Shown piece by piece: positions 23,474 through 33,973 of a stretch of DNA of 64,000 nt. The notes below the pieces were generated by a model. The model was given only the letters and a program-made list of their open reading frames with translations. It searched no databases and was not told the origin of the DNA. Numbering within the stretch: position 1 is the first letter of the stretch; each line of letters begins with the position of its first letter. The stretch comes from Begonia masoniana (Eukaryota > Streptophyta > Magnoliopsida > Cucurbitales > Begoniaceae): NCBI GenBank assembly GCA_022432975.1, contig CM039516.1:34373157-34437156 (forward strand), given 5' to 3'. The translations under genes and the position numbers were made by a program.

Positions 23474-25162
23474 CTACTTAAAGAATCCTACAAATCGGGA
23501 CCAAAAAATTTGATGAAGCCATGAAGGCACGGCACGATTTGAGGAGATGTAGGCATCGACTAGATCTGGAAGTGAGCGATTATTGAGAGGGATAGGTGGC
23601 TGATATACCACAATGGCCAGACAAGGAGGGGGCTCAACAATAGGGTCAGCAGGAAGAACATCAGTAACTTCAGCAACTTCAGCTACTTCAGCTACTTCAG
23701 CTACTGCAGCCACTGCAGCAACTTCAATTTCCTGAAGATCCAATGGCATTAAGCGCACATCTTCAGTAACCTCATGTCTGGAAAGAGGAAGGAACAACTC
23801 CTCAAAACAAGCCTCATGAACACCAGAGCAAGATGGTTCACATTCAGGAACTGGAGTCAAATTGTCAATTGAACGTCGAAGAGACTCAAGTTCTCTGACC
23901 ACCATGCGTCTGTCATCATGCACTTTCTGAGTCAACAGACCAAGACTTGTATCAAAATCAATGGATATGTCTTTTTGATTCTTAGCAAGTTTGGCATCAA
24001 GAGAAGTTTCTATTCGACTCTCAATGGTACTGAGAGCTGACTCAATCCTTGCAATAGAGGCCTTTAGTTCAGAGTATCTAGTCTCACTCAGGGAAAATCT
24101 CCTCTGATAGGTGAGAGGAGTGGTTGGTGTGAGTGGCAGAGTGACTAGAATTGGAGGAGGTGTAGGAGGCAGAATGGTAAGAGTTGGAAGAGGTGGAGTA
24201 ATGAGAGCATCTTGGACTGGAGATGGTGGAGCTGTAGGTGATGGCAATCGGAGTGGAGATGGAGGTGGAGGAGTAGTAGGAGGTGTACTAATGGGAGTCT
24301 TGGGGACTGGTGAGATAGGTGAAGAAGGTATAGTCGGTGGAGAAAGAAGTTGGACTGGTGATGAAGGAGCCGTAGCCGGTTTGGTGGGAGACTGGGGAAC
24401 AGGTGAGGGCAGTCGAATTGGAGATGATGGTGCTGATGGTATAGCTGGTGGGATCGAAGATGTAGAAGGTGAAGGTATAGCCAGTTGAACTGTAGATGTA
24501 GTTTGTGAGGAAGAGAGTTGGACTGGAGATGGAGTTTGTGAAGAAAGGAGTTGGACTGGAGATGGAGGGACTGATGAAGCTGGTGGGGGGCCATGTTGGA
24601 AAATTGAAGTAATGGCTTGCATCAGTGGAGAGATGGAAGGAAAGGCAGGCTGAGAAGGCAAGATAAGAAAAGGTGGAGGTGATTGAGGTTCTGAATGTGA
24701 TTGAGGAGGTGCTGAAATAGGAGGAGGCACATAGGAAGGGGAAGAAACTGTCTCAGAGATCACTATTCCTGAAGAAGGGACAGTTCTGCGCCTTCGCACC
24801 AGAGGAGGAGGTTCTGGAGTGCCAGAAACTTGAGATTGAGAGGGGGAAAGAGTTAAAACTGGAAGGCCTGACTCATCCCCTCCTTCTGTAGCAGACGCCT
24901 CAAGAAGAGCAAGCTTTCTCTTCCCACGCCTGACAGGTGCAGCCAAAGGAGCCTTTTTCTTGGCCTTGTCCAAAACAGGTTTACCTTTTTCGACTCTTTT
25001 GATTCCCAACCTGTTTAGAGTAATATCTGAATAAAAGTTGGAGGGCTGGAGAATCACAGGCTCAATCTCTTCAGGAAAAACAACTTCAAGCTTGACAAAT
25101 AACCGCATGAGAAGCAGGTTATACGGTAGAGATGTAGCCTTGGATGATACTGCCAAAATCAT
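23474..25162 (-). pseudogene. Env-position gene, C-terminal part: proline-rich region and coiled coil
   Basis: 562 codons downstream of pol in sense orientation. From about residue 1 to 60 it continues the domain of the preceding frame (SLPYNLLLMRLFVKLEV). A basic stretch (APVRRGKRKLALLEA) follows, then about 250 residues very rich in Pro/Ser/Thr with repeats of SPVQL, then a heptad-like region (ELKASIARIESALSTIESRI), and an Ala-Glu-Val repeat (AEVAEVAEV, plus strand about 23660-23730). It ends WSRFVGFFK. I see no signal peptide and no convincing membrane segment, so an envelope role is unsupported. The frame joins the upstream part through a frameshift near 25240. Confidence 0.7.
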
Positions 25163-25863
25163 CCGTCTAACGACAATGTATCCAATATTGAAAGGGGTCT
25201 TGAAATACAGAGCAAACAGAACAATAGTTCCATTGAGCTCACTTCATCATAATGTCCCCCCTTGGGAACAATATTGAAATCAATCATATGACGGAATACA
25301 TGGGCTCTAGGTGTCAAATGTTTACCCTTTAACTGATCATAGGATGCATTTGGGTCCAAAGCAATTTCCCTTAGAAACTGAAGTCCATCTGACGTTCCAA
25401 AGAAAGGCAGCTCAGGCCCAGTCACATAAATGTAGGGGCGATTATCCAAATGAGGAGCCCACAGAAGAGTATTTATGGTCTGAGGGGTAATATCTATACG
25501 CTTGTTGTACACATAACTCCTAATGGAGGAGAAGTCAGGGGTAAAACTCATGTTAGCATAGAACATCCTAATTGCTTTTGGATAGAAGAAGGATTCGGTT
25601 TCAAAAAGACCTATGAGCCCTAGGTCTGTCAAAGGTTCGATAAAGCCCATTCCAGCTAGCTTTTCAAAATGAATGCCCTTACTAAGAATCAAAGATTTGT
25701 GCTGATAGGTATTGCGGTATTTTACCTCAGCAGCTTGAGTAAGGAAGAAGAACGATGGCCATTCCGTTCCAAGAGGAATCTCTCGGGACGGATGAGCAGA
25801 GACTTTGGCCTTCTTCTGGGCCGGTTTGGAAACTGCACGAGATGATTGACCTTGAAATTCCAT
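25159..25863 (-). pseudogene. Env-position gene, N-terminal part: putative plant transposon protein domain
   Basis: 234 codons from the Met at 25863. After a basic N-terminus (PAQKKAKVSAHPSRE) it holds a domain that resembles the 'putative plant transposon protein' family: FEKLAGMGFIEPLTDLGL, VRSYVYNK-like SYVYNKRIDITP, TINTLLWAP, LTPRAHVFRHMIDFNIVPKG. The frame runs off course near 25240, where the domain clearly continues in the neighbouring frame into 23474-25162, so the gene was one product of about 790-800 residues. Function of this domain is unknown. Confidence 0.7.
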
Positions 25864-26188
25864 TGCAGGAAGAAGATTCGACAGAGAGGATTTGGTAGGG
25901 CAGGGGTTTACAGAAAGAGCACGAAAAGTGAAGTGTATCGGCGAAGAAGAATGAATTTAAAAGAAATAACTCATCGCCTTACGAAGAAGACATACGTGTC
26001 GGCAGATTAAGAAAAAAATAATTTTCCGATGGATTACACGTGTCGGCAGAAATAAGAAAAACATCTTCCGATGCCTTCCTATAGATATGCATCTTCCGAT
26101 GCCTATTGAAAAACATAGCATCTGCCGATGCCAACACAGAAGAGAAAAACACTCCAATACTTAGAAATTTTTCGACAAAGAAATAATC
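25864..26188 (-). promoter_or_regulatory. Spacer between pol and the env-position gene with CATCGG-type motifs
   Basis: The 325-bp spacer has no frame of note. It contains about seven copies of the CGGCAGA/TTCCGATG motif in both orientations (about 25938, 25998, 26024, 26041, 26065, 26094 and 26122), the same core that forms the 25-bp array in the LTR. This could be a secondary promoter for the downstream gene or an LTR-derived piece; both are inferences. Confidence 0.45.
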
Positions 26189-29100
26189 TTAGTTTTTCTC
26201 AACCCGAATGAGACCTAGCCTTATCCTAATATTATTGAAAGTCTTTTCATCTAAAGGCTTGGTGAAGATGTCTGCAAGTTGATCTACGGAATTAACAAAC
26301 TCTAAAATGATTTCTCCTTTTTGAACATGATCTCTAATGAAATGATATCTGACATCTATGTGCTTGGTTCTAGAGTGCTGAATAGGATTTTTAGAAATGT
26401 TAATGGCACTGGTGTTATCACACCGAATAGGAATCCTTTCATAAAACAGATTGAAATCTTCCAAAGTCTGTTTCATCCAAAGCATTTGTGCACAACAACT
26501 GCCAGCAGCAATATATTCACTCTCAGCAGTTGACAATGCAACAGAATTCTGTTTCTTAGAATACCAAGAAACAAGAGACTCTCCTAAGAACTGACATGTG
26601 CCACTAGTGCTTTTTCTATCAATAAGACTACCCGCATAGTCAGAATCAGAATATCCTATTAGATCAAATGAGGTACCTTTCGGATACCAGAGTCCTAAGT
26701 CAACTGTCCCACTTAGATATTTAAAAATCCGTTTAACAGCAGATAAGTGAGACTCCTTAGGGGCAGCTTGAAACCTAGCACAGAGACCTACGCTAAACAG
26801 AATGTCTGGTCTACTAGCAGTCAGGTATAGCAAAGATCCAATCATACCACGGTATTTCTTAATATCCACATTTACTCCATTTTCATCTTTATCCAATTTG
26901 GTTGTGGTACTCATTGGAGTCCTAGACGATTTGACAGTTTCTAAATCAAATTTCTGAAGGAGTTCCTTAATATACTTTTCTTGACAGAAGAAGATTCCAT
27001 CAGAAGATTGACTAATCTGGAATCCTAAGAAAAACTTTAACTCCCCCATCATACTCATTTCAAATTCACTTTGCATGAGGGAGGAAAACTCACTGCACAT
27101 ATTGACATTAGTCGATCCAAAAATGATGTCGTCAACATAAATTTGAACCAACAGAATATCATTGTCCTTTTGCCTGGTAAACAGAGTTGAATCGGAGTTA
27201 CCCTTTTTGAACTTTCTTTCCTCAAGAAAATTCTTCAATCTGTCATACCATGCTCTAGGAGCCTGCTTTAGACCATAAAGAGCTTTTCTTAACTTATAGA
27301 CATGCTCGGGTTTATCGAAAGCTTCAAAACCTAAGGGTTGCTCAACAAAAACTTCCTCAGTGATGTAACCATTTAAGAAAGCACTCTTTACATCCATTTG
27401 AAAGAGTGTGAAGTTCTTGAAACAAGCAAAAGCTAGAAGCATTCTTATTGACTCTAATCTAGCAACAGGGGCAAAAGATTCCTCAAAATCAATACCCTCT
27501 TCTTGAGAGTATCCCTTAGCTACAAGCCTAGCCTTATTTCTAATGACAATCTCATTCTCATCTAGTTTATTCTTGTAAACCCATTTAGTTCCAATAATGG
27601 GATGATCCTTAGGCCGTGGAACAAGTTCCCATACCTTGCTCCTTTCGAATTGATTTAACTCTTCTTGCATGGCCATAATCCAATTTTCATCACTCTCGGC
27701 CTCCTCAAATTTTTTAGGCTCTATTTGAGAAATGAATGCCACATTGGCACAGAGATTCCTAAGAGAGGATCTAGTCTTAACTCCTAAAGAAGGATCACCT
27801 AAGACTTCATCTAATGGATGGTTTCTAACATACTTCCAATCTCTAGGAAGATCTGCAGATTCATCTTTAACAGAAATGATTTCCAGAGAAGTAGAAGATG
27901 GTTCTAAAGGTTTTTCTAATTGAGTGGGAACAGCAGACTTTTCTAAAGAGAGGGAATCCAGTTGTTTGTCCAAAGAATCATCCTCATCCACATTAATTAT
28001 TGGTTGAGGAGTCTCATCAAAGTTTACATGAACTGATTCCGCTACAACTAGAGTTCTCTTATTGAAAACTCTATATGCTTTACTGGACAAGGAATAACCA
28101 AGAAAAATTCCAAGGTCGGATTTGGAATCGAATTTCCCTAAGTTATCCTTAGTGTTAAGGATGAAGCATTTACTGCCAAAGGCTCTAAAATACTTAACAG
28201 AAGGAGTTTTTCCACTCCAGAGTTCATATGGAGTTTTCTCTAAAATTGGCCTTATGGAGACTCTATTAAGAACATAGCAAGCTGTAGCAACAGCTTCAGC
28301 CCAGAAGTATTTGGGAATGGAATTCTCATTTAACATAGTTCGGGCAAGTTCTTGGAGAGACCTATTTTTCCTCTCAACAACACCATTTTGCTGAGGGGTT
28401 CTAGGAGAGGAGAAATTGTGCTCAATTCCATACTTGAGGCACAGAAGTTCAAATCTGTCATTTTCAAACTCACCACCATGATCACTACGAATAGCAACAA
28501 TGGTGAGTTCCTTCTCGTTTTGAACTCTTTTCCTAAAGCTAGAGAAGGTATCAAAAGTCTCATCCTTAGACTTTAGAAAGAACACCCAAGAAAACCTAGA
28601 GAAGTCATCTACAATGACAAAGGCATAGAATTTGCCTCCTAAGCTTGCTACATTGGAAGGACCGAAAAGGTCCATGTGAAGGAGTTGAAGAGGCTTAGAA
28701 GTAGAAATTGAATTCTTAGAAGCAAAAGAACTTTTGATCTGCTTGCCCATTTGACAAGCTTCACAGACTTTATCCTTTTCAAAGGATATCTTAGGAATCC
28801 CTCTAACTAAATTATCCTTAGTAATTTTAGCTAAGGTATCCATTCCTACATGTCCTAATCTTCTATGCCAAATCCAAGCATCATGAGAAGAATTAACAGC
28901 AAAGCATTTCTCATTAACATGCTCAACAACATCCATATCAATAACATAGATATTTTCTTTTCTATAACCAGTGAACAGAGTTTTATCATTAGATGCATCT
29001 TTAATTATGCAGGAGTTAGATTTAAAAATCACTTCATATCCTTTATCGCATAATTGACTAATACTAAGCAGATTATACTTTAATCCTTCAACTAACAGCA

Positions 29101-29305
29101 CATTTTCAATAATAGGATTAACACTGTTACCTATATTGCCGATGCCAACAATTTTGCCCTTTTGGTTTCCACCAAAAGTAACATTTCCTTTCTTTTTGTT
29201 GACAACAGCAAACATGGTTGAGTCTCCTGTCATATGCCTCGAACATCCACTGTCGAGGTACCACTGATTTCTTTCAGGAGAGCTGTCAACCTGCAAAACA
29301 GAAGA
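26189..29305 (-). CDS. Copia pol polyprotein (protease, integrase, RT, RNase H)
   Basis: About 1035 codons open from just after the UGA at 29306-29308; no ATG is needed if it is expressed from gag. Residue numbers count from 29296. Protease [13 protein letters not shown] (Asp15); GAG-pre-integrase HHCC (His144, His149, Cys178, Cys181); integrase D209 (HMDLFG), D272 (SDHGGEFEN), E308 ([10 protein letters not shown]); RT from about 560 with [24 protein letters not shown] and the catalytic YVDD at 720-723; RNase H with SDSDYAGS and [10 protein letters not shown]; end [15 protein letters not shown]. All catalytic residues are present and the frame is open throughout, consistent with the 0.4% LTR divergence. 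Confidence 0.92.
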   Translation of the reverse strand, partial: SSVLQVDSSPERNQWYLDSGCSRHMTGDSTMFAVVNKKKGNVTFGGNQKGKIVGIGNIGNSVNPIIENVLLVEGLKYNLLSISQLCDKGYEVIFKSNSCIIKDASNDKTLFTGYRKENIYVIDMDVVEHVNEKCFAVNSSHDAWIWHRRLGHVGMDTLAKITKDNLVRGIPKISFEKDKVCEACQMGKQIKSSFASKNSISTSKPLQLLHMDLFGPSNVASLGGKFYAFVIVDDFSRFSWVFFLKSKDETFDTFSSFRKRVQNEKELTIVAIRSDHGGEFENDRFELLCLKYGIEHNFSSPRTPQQNGVVERKNRSLQELARTMLNENSIPKYFWAEAVATACYVLNRVSIRPILEKTPYELWSGKTPSVKYFRAFGSKCFILNTKDNLGKFDSKSDLGIFLGYSLSSKAYRVFNKRTLVVAESVHVNFDETPQPIINVDEDDSLDKQLDSLSLEKSAVPTQLEKPLEPSSTSLEIISVKDESADLPRDWKYVRNHPLDEVLGDPSLGVKTRSSLRNLCANVAFISQIEPKKFEEAESDENWIMAMQEELNQFERSKVWELVPRPKDHPIIGTKWVYKNKLDENEIVIRNKARLVAKGYSQEEGIDFEESFAPVARLESIRMLLAFACFKNFTLFQMDVKSAFLNGYITEEVFVEQPLGFEAFDKPEHVYKLRKALYGLKQAPRAWYDRLKNFLEERKFKKGNSDSTLFTRQKDNDILLVQIYVDDIIFGSTNVNMCSEFSSLMQSEFEMSMMGELKFFLGFQISQSSDGIFFCQEKYIKELLQKFDLETVKSSRTPMSTTTKLDKDENGVNVDIKKYRGMIGSLLYLTASRPDILFSVGLCARFQAAPKESHLSAVKRIFKYLSGTVDLGLWYPKGTSFDLIGYSDSDYAGSLIDRKSTSGTCQFLGESLVSWYSKKQNSVALSTAESEYIAAGSCCAQMLWMKQTLEDFNLFYERIPIRCDNTSAINISKNPIQHSRTKHIDVRYHFIRDHVQKGEIILEFVNSVDQLADIFTKPLDEKTFNNIRIRLGLIRVEKN

Positions 29306-30328
29306 TCAAGTTGTCTTCTTTGGTACCCAAACTTTTTGGGTCCTAGAGTTAGGTCTGGTTCCCTTAGGAACCCATTGAAGGTTACCACTTGACTTCATAT
29401 TGTAATTCTTTACAGGACATGCAACAGTTTTATGTCCTACTTCACTCCTTGCAAGACAGGTAGTAGATTTAACAAAGAAGTTCCTATAAGTTTTCCTTTT
29501 ATTATTCTTGTCATAACCTATACCTGATCTATCAAATGGTTTCCTTACACCACTGATCAACATGTTTAATCCCATACTATCTTTAGTGAAGTTTATAACA
29601 AGTTTATCCAAAGTCTCATTTTTCGATTTAAGTTCTGAGACTTCTTTTGCATGCTGGTTGATTTCATTTTCATGTTTTTCTATTAGATCTGCATTTTCCC
29701 TTTTCAATGTGTTATACTTACTCTTTAGCATGCCAAACTGCTTTACTAAGTCATTGAAAGCATCAATCAGTTCTCCGTCTTCATTATCACTATCGCAATC
29801 ACTTAAATTACTGGAAGAAGAAGAGCATACCTTGTCCTCGTGTGCCATGAAGCACAGATTAGCCACTTCTTCATCTTCTGAAGAGGTGTCTTCTTCACTT
29901 TCATCCCACGTGGCTTTCATAGCCTTCTTCTTGAACTTTTTGGGAAACTTCTTGGCCTGTGGACAATCGGCCTTCATATGTCCTGGCTTTCCACATCCAA
30001 AGCATGTGATTTCCTTCTCCTTTTGTGGCCTTTCACCTTTCGGAAATCTTCTTCCTTGCATCCTCTTCCTTTGCAGGAATTTACTGAATCTCCTTGTGAT
30101 GAGTGCTATGTCCTCATCATCTTCTTCTTCTTCTTCTTCAGATTCTTCATGTTTACTGGAGGAGGCAGAGGAGATCTTCAGGGCAATGTCCTTTCTCTTA
30201 GAGACCTCTTTCTCTTTGAGGTCCTCCTTTTCGTTTGCCCTCATTGTGATCTCATGCGTCATGAGAGATCCAATGAGCTCCTCAAGCTTCAAAGTTTTGA
30301 GATCCTTAGCTTCCTGAATGGCAGTCAC
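29306..30328 (-). pseudogene. Copia gag, C-terminal part with zinc knuckle
   Basis: 340 codons in the same frame as the gag N-terminus, but cut off from it by a TAG at 30395-30397. It contains LKLEELIGSLMTHE, an acidic Glu run, the knuckle CFGCGKPGHMKADCP, a coiled-coil-like stretch (YNTLKRENADLIEKHENEIN) and a second, incomplete CLARSEVGHKTVACP motif. It ends in TGA, after which the pol frame continues directly without a shift. See the finding on this stop. Confidence 0.85.
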
Positions 30329-30394
30329 CTTTGGTTGCCATGCTCTCGGTAGGCATCTCAGAAGTTTCCTTACCTGTTCTTCACCTGAGTAAAT

Positions 30395-30904
30395 CTAACC
30401 AAGAGCTTTAAGACCATTAGTAATGTTAGTAAATCGAGTAAACATGGAACTAATGGTTTCTCCTTTTTCCATGGAAAACAGTTCATATTCATGAACTAAC
30501 ATGCTCAATTTACTCTCTTTGACCTGGTTTGTGCCTTCGTGTGTGACCTCTAATAAGTGCCAAATTTCTTGAGCACTCTCACACCCTTGTACTCTATTAA
30601 ACTCGTCTCTATTCAGAGCACAGTACAAGGTGTTTATTGCCTTTGCATTCAGGCTCAAATTCTTCTTATCACTATCATTCAGTTCGTGAGAGGCTTTGGG
30701 TATCCTAATACCATTTTCTGTTTTAAATGCTACATATGGACCATCTACTATATTGTTCCAAATGTCATAGTCTATAGCCTGAATATAAACTCTCATTCTA
30801 GATTTCCAATACACATAATCATTGCCATCGAAGAATGGAGGTCTAGTGGTAGACTGACCTTCCATTTGAATAGAATGTGTATTGAAAGCCATTTCAAATA
30901 ACAC
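30395..30904 (-). pseudogene. Copia gag, N-terminal capsid part, ends at in-frame TAG
   Basis: Likely start is the Met at 30892 (MAFNTHSIQMEG), 12 bases inside the open frame. The capsid region of the UBN2/retrotran gag kind is clear: PPFFDGNDYVYWKSRMRVYI, YDIWNNIVDGP, KAINTLYCALNRDEF, ITNGLKALG. The TAG at 30395-30397 follows that block; translation continues in frame on the other side (IYSGEEQVRKLL), so a single base change broke gag. The decayed relative at 46550-47036 covers the same region. Confidence 0.85.
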
Positions 30905-30943
30905 AATATTTCCTATAAAAATAGCTTAGACAATATTTAACCT

Positions 30944-30956
30944 GGCTCTGATACCA
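30944..30956 (-). other. Primer-binding site of the Sirevirus-like element
   Basis: Minus strand TGGTATCAGAGCC, a perfect match to the plant initiator-tRNA-Met complement, two bases from the LTR end at 30959. Confidence 0.9.
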
Positions 30957-30958
30957 AT

Positions 30959-32461
30959 TGTAGGACCGGAATTGTCTAAGAGGGGGGTGAATTAGACTTT
31001 TAAAACTAAATTTATTGATCAATTTAATCACTCTCTCAATTTACTCTATTAGCAATTAAGTTAATAACAATAATGACAGAGAGGGTAAGAGAGATTGAAC
31101 ACCAACGCTTTTTACGTGGTTCGGCCAAGCTGCCTACGTCCACGCTCCAAGGCTCACCCCTTGAAGATCCTTAACCTTCTCCTCACGAGAAAACAGATCG
31201 GGATTCCGGGCTCCGATCAACTGCCTTTACAATTCTGGATTGAACTTTCACGGGCGTCAATCCACTGCCTTATAGAGATTTGAGTTTGTAAAAATAACGC
31301 ACAGACTACACTCTTACAACAATTGAATCTCGAGTTCGAGTTTAGAGATGTAGTGAAAAATACAGAGTGAAGAATGACTTTCGCAGCTAGGGCTCAGAAT
31401 TCAAATTGGCAAAAGTTAGTCTTCGAGCCTTTTCTTCTGCTTATATACTCTGTATATCCTTGCTTCATAGAATTGAATGCTTCTTACTCCAAATAGAAAA
31501 ATGTTACCGTTGGGAAGCATCCGTACTGAAGCAGCTATCTGTTGCATCTGAAAATGTTGTTCGTCGTCGCCATTAAAGGTCTGGAGTTAATGCTTGAAAA
31601 CGACATCACTGTAGCTTCGCGGCTAACTTTAAATTCTGGCGGAAGATCATAACCAGATGCAGCTTGTAAAATAATGCCACGTCATCGGTAAATGCAACTT
31701 GTAGAGCCATCGGCATATGAGGCTTCAAATGTAATCGGCAGCTGACTTAATATGTCATCAGCAGGAATACCATCGGCAAAAGAGTCTTCATATGTCATCG
31801 GTATAAGAATCTTTGGATGCCATCGGTATTTGGAGTGTAAAACTTCATCGGTATTTGAAGTGTAAGACCCCATCGGTATTTGCATCTTGTAGGGCCATCG
31901 GCAGATGAGTCTTTGAATGCCATCGGCATTTGAATCTTCGTAAGCTATTGGCAGATGAGTCCTTGGAGTTTTGTCGTCTAGTGATCGGCATGAGAAACCT
32001 TGAACGACATCGGCAGATGCAGCTACAAAGCAATCGGCATGAACATCTTTAAACACCATCGACTTTTGTCGTTTAGTGTTCGGCATGGCATCACTTTATT
32101 GAAAAAACTCCATCGGCAGGAATAGCTTCAGATGCTATGGGTAGATTTCATCTTGACACGTCATCGGCACAAGCATGCTCTAAACGACTTCTTCTTCTGT
32201 CTTTTAGCAATCGGCAGAAGCCTTCATTTCTTTGTCGTCTTGTGATCGGCACAAGGAACAACTAATTTTAGCCCTGTTTAACTATTCAGCCCTGTATACT
32301 CAATACAATTTATTAGATAACTAAAATACCCTTTTCAAGGGTATTTCCAAATAACCTCATATTCATTATTCTCATTAAATACACATAATCAAATTACATT
32401 ATTTATCCTTTAAATACATCATCAAAAACATATTATGACTTAAACACTCTATAAGTCAACA
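30959..32461 (-). repeat. 5' LTR of the Sirevirus-like element
   Basis: 1503 bp, same ends as 21607-23109, with TATATAAG at 31440-31447 and the 25-bp array at about 31684-32255. About six substitutions separate the two LTRs. The target duplication TCTTG follows at 32462-32466 inside the host Ty3 protease region. Confidence 0.95.
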
Positions 32462-32466
32462 TCTTG

Positions 32467-33827
32467 TTCATAGGAATACTCAAAATAAAGGGATTGTCAA
32501 GTTTTTCTATGGCTACGTCTAAAGCATGAACAGAAGATGTAGAAATAAATGAATGCGTTGCTCCAGTATCAAACAAGACATGCATCATGGTATTAAATAA
32601 GGAAATCATACCATCGATAACACCATGGTCAGATGAATCATGAAGCTCAGATCCCGCAACTGCATAAGCTTGACCAGTCATCTTTCCTTTTCCTCTATTA
32701 CCACCTCCGAATCCACCCCTCGATGAACTAGGGTTAGCAGTAGTCATATAATTCGGAGTCACAGCAGGAATGGTGTTTGAAGCAGAGCTCTGTTGATATC
32801 CAGCAGACTTCTGAAAGTTGGTACCAGATGGCTGATATTGATGCTGATTACGCGGATCCTGACCAGAAAATCCCTTGCTATCTCCGAAGCCAGACCTGCT
32901 AATATTTGTCTGAGAAGGTGCTGAATTATTTTGAGATTTCTGATGAGTAGGGCAATTCCTTCTTAAATGTCCAGGCTGTCCACAAGTATGACAAACATAT
33001 GATCCAGAACGCCCACTAGAATAAGGTGTAGTGTCAGAGGATCTGCTAAAGTTATCTTGATTCTGACCATCACGGTTTCTCCCTTTCTTAAAGTCCTTCT
33101 TTGTTATCTTGCCTCCCACGTTCTAATCATCTTTCCCTTTCCCTTTGTATACACCAAACTGTTCTTCCAAATCTGCCTCAACACGCTGAGCAGCAGCAAC
33201 AACATCAGAAAGAGTCTTGAATGCAAAACCTGATAAATGGTGTCTGATCTTAGGCCTCAAATTCATTCAAAATTTCACCTGCATATCCACTGGATCCATG
33301 TGATTAATATACTGAGAGAACTCCATGAACTTGGCATAATACTCTAGCACGGTGAAACTTTCCTGCTCCAATTTATGATACGCCGCAATCATCTTCTGGC
33401 GATGCTCAGCATTACAATAGTTGTCTCTGAAAAGAGTTTCGAACTATGTCCAAATCATATCTTCTTTAGGGTAGTCTACTTTCAGAGACCTCCACCAAAC
33501 TTCGGCCATTTTCTCAAATAGATAAGTTGCAAATCCAACCCAATAATCTGTTGGAGCCTTCAGGGCTGTCAGCTTCTTATGAATCACCCTTAACCAATTT
33601 TCTGCAACTTGAGGGTCAGCATCACCCACAAACACCGGTACATTCATCCGCTCCCACTGCATAAAGTAAATCATGCGGCGGTCCTCTACGTCCTGATTGC
33701 CGCGTCGTTGAGTTAAATCTTGCAGTACATCTCTGAGAGCTATTATCGGATCAGTAGGCTGCGATTCAGCTGATTGCACAGTAGGTGCTGCAGGAGTTTG
33801 GTTCCTAGGGACTCTTCTTGGAGGCAT
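32467..33827 (-). pseudogene. Ty3 gag and protease start of the Tekay-like element
   Basis: Gag likely starts at the Met on 33827 (MPPRRVPRNQTP). The capsid has FVGDADPQVAENWLR and AEVWWRSLKVDYP; then a TAG (33444-33446) and, further on in the same frame, a TGA (about 33270) and a TAG (about 33120). The last open part (to 33119) carries the knuckle CHTCGQPGHLRRNCP, Ser/Gln-rich linkers and the protease motif VLFDTGATHSFIS. All three stops sit where a C-to-T change in CAG or CGA would produce them. The copia element interrupts the protease. Confidence 0.85.
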
Positions 33828-33954
33828 TTTCGTAAATCTGAAAAAAAAATAATTTACGACTAAGGTCAAAATACGTCCTTTTTGTACAATAATAATTCTT
33901 GTATATCATCACATAATCTATCCTACAAGTGTCACTTTTCAAGATTGCAACCAT

Positions 33955-33966
33955 GCTTTGATACCA
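33955..33966 (-). other. Primer-binding site of the Tekay-like element
   Basis: Minus strand TGGTATCAAAGC, one base off the iMet consensus, seven bases from the LTR end at 33974. Confidence 0.8.
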
Positions 33967-33973
33967 TTTTTTC

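Larger units (their letters stand above)
21607..32461 (-). mobile_element. Complete Sirevirus-like Ty1/copia element with an env-position gene
   Basis: 10,855 bp. Two 1503-bp LTRs; perfect 5-bp target duplication TCTTG (21602-21606 and 32462-32466). Minus-strand order: 5' LTR, iMet primer site, gag, pol (PR-INT-RT-RH, the copia order), an extra gene in env position, repeated polypurine tracts, 3' LTR. Large size, the extra gene after pol and several polypurine copies are known marks of the Sirevirus/SIRE group. The LTRs differ at about 6 positions (about 0.4%), so it is younger than its Ty3 host. It nevertheless has a gag TAG, a gag-pol UGA and a frameshift in the extra gene. Confidence 0.95.

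Noticed and set aside
24111..24488. Gly/Val-rich plus-strand frame
   Set aside because: It is the antisense of the proline-rich region of the env-position gene.
23474..25863. Calling the third copia gene a viral envelope gene
   Set aside because: No signal peptide, furin-like site or membrane anchor seen; only its position is env-like.
29562..30317. 251-codon plus-strand frame, Ser-rich
   Set aside because: Antisense of copia gag; the Ser run is the complement of the Glu-coding run.
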